From Halomonas sp. 707D7 (lineage in GTDB: Bacteria; Pseudomonadota; Gammaproteobacteria; Pseudomonadales; Halomonadaceae), in assembly GCF_024158715.1 (NCBI RefSeq), contig NZ_JAMZBC010000014.1, positions 1-36,328 of the forward strand: 36,328 nt of DNA. The letters run 5' to 3'. Under the pieces are notes generated by a model. That model was not told where the DNA came from and made no database searches. It saw only the letters and a program-made list of their open reading frames with translations. The position numbers and the translations under genes were made by a program. How positions within the stretch are numbered: the stretch's first letter is position 1; each line of letters opens with the position of its first letter. Shown here piece by piece: positions 34,305 to 36,328 of this stretch.

Positions 34305-34818
34305 GGCCTTCACTCCTTGTGTCTGACGAAGGGCGGCCGTCTCCGGGCCGCCGTCTGTTCACCTTAGTCGAGAGTCGCGAGAGGGCCAAACCGGCTCATG
34401 GCGATAAAGGCCGGGCGTGCGCTTAATCGTGAGCGGCGCGCTCGATTTTGCAAGCGAACCCCCGGAATTGATTGAACTATTAAGCAGGATTAAACAGGGT
34501 CTTAAAAATTATCAAAAATGATCGATATGAAAAAAGAGGGGTCAAGAAAGTCGGTCAGGAAGTTTCGATATAAAATCTATTTAATGCAAATAACTGATTT
34601 TTAATTATTTATAAATCGTTTTTTATGTAGCGGTTTTTAAATTGACAGTTACCCGGGCGTCGCTATAGTTCATCAATAGCAGTGTCGTTTCATGCATTAC
34701 CATAATTAAAAAAGTCAGGTTTCGTACTCGACGTAGGGAGAGGCGGCGTCTTGGATTGACGCCAAACGTTCATGCTGCCCGGCAGGCCAGGGCGGATGAT
34801 GCATGGAGGATCCCGTTG
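34305..34818. other. AT-rich intergenic region upstream of stress operon
   Basis: A 514-bp gap with no credible gene. The first part is GC-rich, with a weak hairpin near 34430. From about 34480 to 34735 it becomes strikingly AT-rich, with A/T tracts such as TTTTTAATTATTTATAAAT, against a GC-rich chromosome. Such a tract could be intrinsically curved and bound by H-NS-like proteins. A near-consensus promoter lies near its downstream end. Confidence 0.8.
34642..34669 (+). promoter_or_regulatory. Sigma-70 promoter of the stress operon
   Basis: The -35 is TTGACA (34642-34647, consensus) and the -10 is TATAGT (34664-34669) with a 16-bp spacer. It lies about 150 bp upstream of the first gene, leaving a long 5' leader of roughly 140 nt. 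It is the clearest promoter in the window. Confidence 0.72.
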
Positions 34819-35493
34819 ATGAACGACCAGGACAAGCATTCCCGCGATACCCACGGCGAGCGCCACGAACACGAGCGGCTCGACACCCACCGACTGAAAG
34901 AGCAGGGCCAGGCCGCGGCGCGCGATGTCTACGACGCCGCCGAGCATCAGGCCGAGCACCTCTACGATAGCCAGCGCCAGAGGTTTTCCCGCCAGGCGGC
35001 GACCTTCACCGAGGTGATGCACACCACCGCCGAGGCGTTCGACCGCCACCACCAGCCGTTCTTCTCCGAGCAGGCACGCAAGGCGGCGCACTACGCCGAC
35101 AGCGTCTCGCACCAGCTGCGCGACAAGGACCTCAAGCACCTGTGCCGCGATGCCGAGCGCTACAGCCGCCGCGAACCCGCCATCTTCATCGGCGGGGCGA
35201 TTGCCGCAGGCTTTCTGGTGGCGCGCTTTCTGCGAAGCTCGGCCAGCCACGATCACGGCCACGCCAGCGAGTACGCCACCGACCTCAACGCCGCCGGCTC
35301 GCGCTACGCCTCTCGGCACGAACGCGGCGAGTCTCCACGTGCGCGTAGCGCCTCCGGCCCCGAACACGCCGGCTACCCGTCGCCCGACGGCGTGCAGCCT
35401 GCCTACGGCGGCGCGCTCGAGCGGTCGTCGACATCGCCGCGCACCGGCAACGACTCCCTGACGCCCGACGACCCCGACCGGCCGATCCGCTAG
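34819..35493 (+). CDS. Unknown single-TM, His/charge-rich protein
   Basis: A 224-residue protein I do not recognise by family. The N-terminal 35 residues are very hydrophilic and His/Asp/Arg-rich (HSRDTHGERHEHERLDTHR). An amphipathic helical region follows (about 30-110). One TM segment at about 118-135 is preceded by RREPAIFIGGAIAAGFLVAR, a layout seen in ElaB/YqjD-like and DUF3618-type envelope proteins. A disordered Ser/Pro/Gly-rich tail completes it. The ATG at 34819 has GGAGGA eight bases upstream; the longer frame from 34756 lacks such a site. It heads a unit with holin-like and DUF3618 genes, so an envelope or stress role is inferred. Confidence 0.82.
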   Translation: MNDQDKHSRDTHGERHEHERLDTHRLKEQGQAAARDVYDAAEHQAEHLYDSQRQRFSRQAATFTEVMHTTAEAFDRHHQPFFSEQARKAAHYADSVSHQLRDKDLKHLCRDAERYSRREPAIFIGGAIAAGFLVARFLRSSASHDHGHASEYATDLNAAGSRYASRHERGESPRARSASGPEHAGYPSPDGVQPAYGGALERSSTSPRTGNDSLTPDDPDRPIR

Positions 35494-35541
35494 GCCCACG
35501 TGGTTACTCGCCCACACCTTGTCAGCACGCACGAGGTTTCC

Positions 35542-35979
35542 ATGGATACGCAGCACGAAAGCACGACGCAGGGGTCGTCCGTCGGTACGCTTCTGACGAC
35601 GCTCACCCGCGAACTCACCGGCCTAGTACGCAACGAGGCCGAACTCGCCAAGGCGGAAGTTTCGGAAAAGACCCACCAGGCGCTCACGGCCATCGCGGCC
35701 ATCGCCATTGCCGGCGCGGTGATCTTCGCGGGCTTTCTGGTTCTTCTGGCCGCCGCGGTGTTTCTGCTCAACGACCTGCTTCCGCCGGAGATGACGCCCT
35801 GGCTTTCCGCCGTGATCGTCGGCGCGGTGGTGGCGCTGATCGGCATGATCATGCTCAGCACGGGGCTCAACCGCATCAAGGCGCAGAGCCTGGCGCCCCG
35901 GCGCACCCTGCAGAGTCTCAAGGACGACAAGGCGCTGGCCGACGAGCACCGTCGCCACGTCAAGGAGGAGTTGAAATGA
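35542..35979 (+). CDS. Phage-holin-superfamily membrane protein (YqjE-like)
   Basis: A 145-residue protein matching the Phage_holin_3_6/YqjE family. It has an N-terminal amphipathic helix (LTRELTGLVRNEAELAKAEV) with the family RNEAELAKAE motif, two TM helices (about 48-74 and 84-106) and a basic tail. Despite the holin name, chromosomal members are associated with envelope and stress operons beside DUF3618 proteins, as here. GAGG precedes the ATG at 35542. The stop overlaps the next start (ATGA). Confidence 0.9.
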   Translation: MDTQHESTTQGSSVGTLLTTLTRELTGLVRNEAELAKAEVSEKTHQALTAIAAIAIAGAVIFAGFLVLLAAAVFLLNDLLPPEMTPWLSAVIVGAVVALIGMIMLSTGLNRIKAQSLAPRRTLQSLKDDKALADEHRRHVKEELK

Positions 35980-36328
35980 GCCATCACGACGAGCAGCGCA
36001 GCTCCGAGGAGATCGAGAAGGAGATCCATCGCTCCCGCGAGCGGCTGGACACCACCCTCAACGAACTCGAGGAGCGCTTCTCTCCCCAGCGCCTGCTCAA
36101 CGCCTCCTACGACTACCTGCGCCACGGCGGCGCCAACGAGTTCTTCTCGAACCTGGGCACCACCATCAAGGAGAACCCGGTGCCGTTTCTGGTCACCGGC
36201 GTGGGCCTTGGCTGGCTGTTGACCGCCCAGCGCGGCGGCGCACGGCCGTCGGGCAATTTCGCCAACTCCGAGGCCTACCCGCACAGCGGCCCGACCGGCG
36301 ACGCGTTCCGGTCGAGGGACATCGGCGC
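35976..36328 (+). CDS. DUF3618 protein (3'-truncated by window)
   Basis: The first 117 codons of a DUF3618-family protein. Visible are the N-terminal helix SSEEIEKEIHRSRERLDTTL, the family motif for this domain, then ELEERFSPQRLL, and a TM-like segment NPVPFLVTGVGLGWLL. The function of the family is unknown; it is regularly encoded next to YqjE-like holin-superfamily genes. GGAGG lies upstream and the start overlaps the preceding stop. The gene runs off the window end. Confidence 0.9.
   Translation, partial: MSHHDEQRSSEEIEKEIHRSRERLDTTLNELEERFSPQRLLNASYDYLRHGGANEFFSNLGTTIKENPVPFLVTGVGLGWLLTAQRGGARPSGNFANSEAYPHSGPTGDAFRSRDIG

Noticed and set aside
33402-34367. 321-codon + strand frame over the SDR gene
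   Set aside because: It is the antisense of an SDR with all catalytic residues, and it crosses that gene's terminator.
35542-35979. Holin-superfamily gene as a sign of a prophage
   Set aside because: The family is common on chromosomes as YqjE-like proteins. The neighbours are DUF3618 and a stress-type protein, with no lysin, portal, capsid or integrase genes in the window.

Overview
The window is GC-rich bacterial chromosome, most likely from a halophilic or marine gammaproteobacterium of the Halomonas type. That placement is an inference. It rests on the density of substrate-binding-protein-dependent secondary transporters (a classical TRAP, a TAXI-TRAP and a tripartite tricarboxylate system), a TeaD-like universal stress protein behind a TRAP permease, and a type VI secretion (T6SS) vgrG cargo cassette. 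No rRNA, tRNA, CRISPR array, integrase or transposase gene was seen.

Region 1 (1-8.2 kb) is a T6SS spike and cargo cassette on the + strand. It holds the 3' part of vgrG, a DUF4123 adaptor, two tandem DUF3304 membrane proteins (candidate immunity proteins) and a Tle1-like DUF2235 protein whose nucleophile-elbow Ser is an Asp. These are followed by an apparently N-truncated C-terminal piece of another large effector-like protein and by a tandem array of Sel1-repeat exported proteins: two full copies and one truncated copy. The cargo is visibly more AT-rich than vgrG and than everything after 8.2 kb. It reads as a layered record of effector replacement with orphan immunity genes left behind.

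Region 2 (8.2-24 kb) is mainly transport. An EamA exporter (-) is followed by dctP-dctQ-dctM. Next come a TAXI solute-binding protein, a fused TRAP permease with a C-terminal DUF3394 domain and a UspA protein, then an ExaC-type aldehyde dehydrogenase. A Spy/CpxP-like periplasmic protein (-) lies divergent from a lipoprotein alpha/beta hydrolase. The region ends with tctC-tctB-tctA and an AbrB-family membrane protein. In all three transport systems a strong hairpin sits between the binding-protein gene and the first membrane-subunit gene, which fits differential expression within each operon.

Region 3 (24-33.4 kb, - strand) is a tight run: membrane fusion protein, RND pump, BaeS-like kinase, BaeR-like regulator, TctD-like regulator and TctE-like kinase. 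It faces a divergent NemR/AcuR-like TetR gene. The intergenic region carries a 12-bp-period repeat and a palindrome that look like operators. The TctDE pair converges on the tct transporter it presumably regulates, and the 3' ends of tctE and the AbrB gene overlap.

Region 4 (33.4-36.3 kb) has a short-chain dehydrogenase of the stress-associated type (-) and an AT-rich spacer of about 500 bp with a near-consensus sigma-70 promoter. A three-gene envelope/stress operon follows: an unknown single-TM protein, a holin-superfamily (YqjE-like) protein and a DUF3618 protein cut by the window end.
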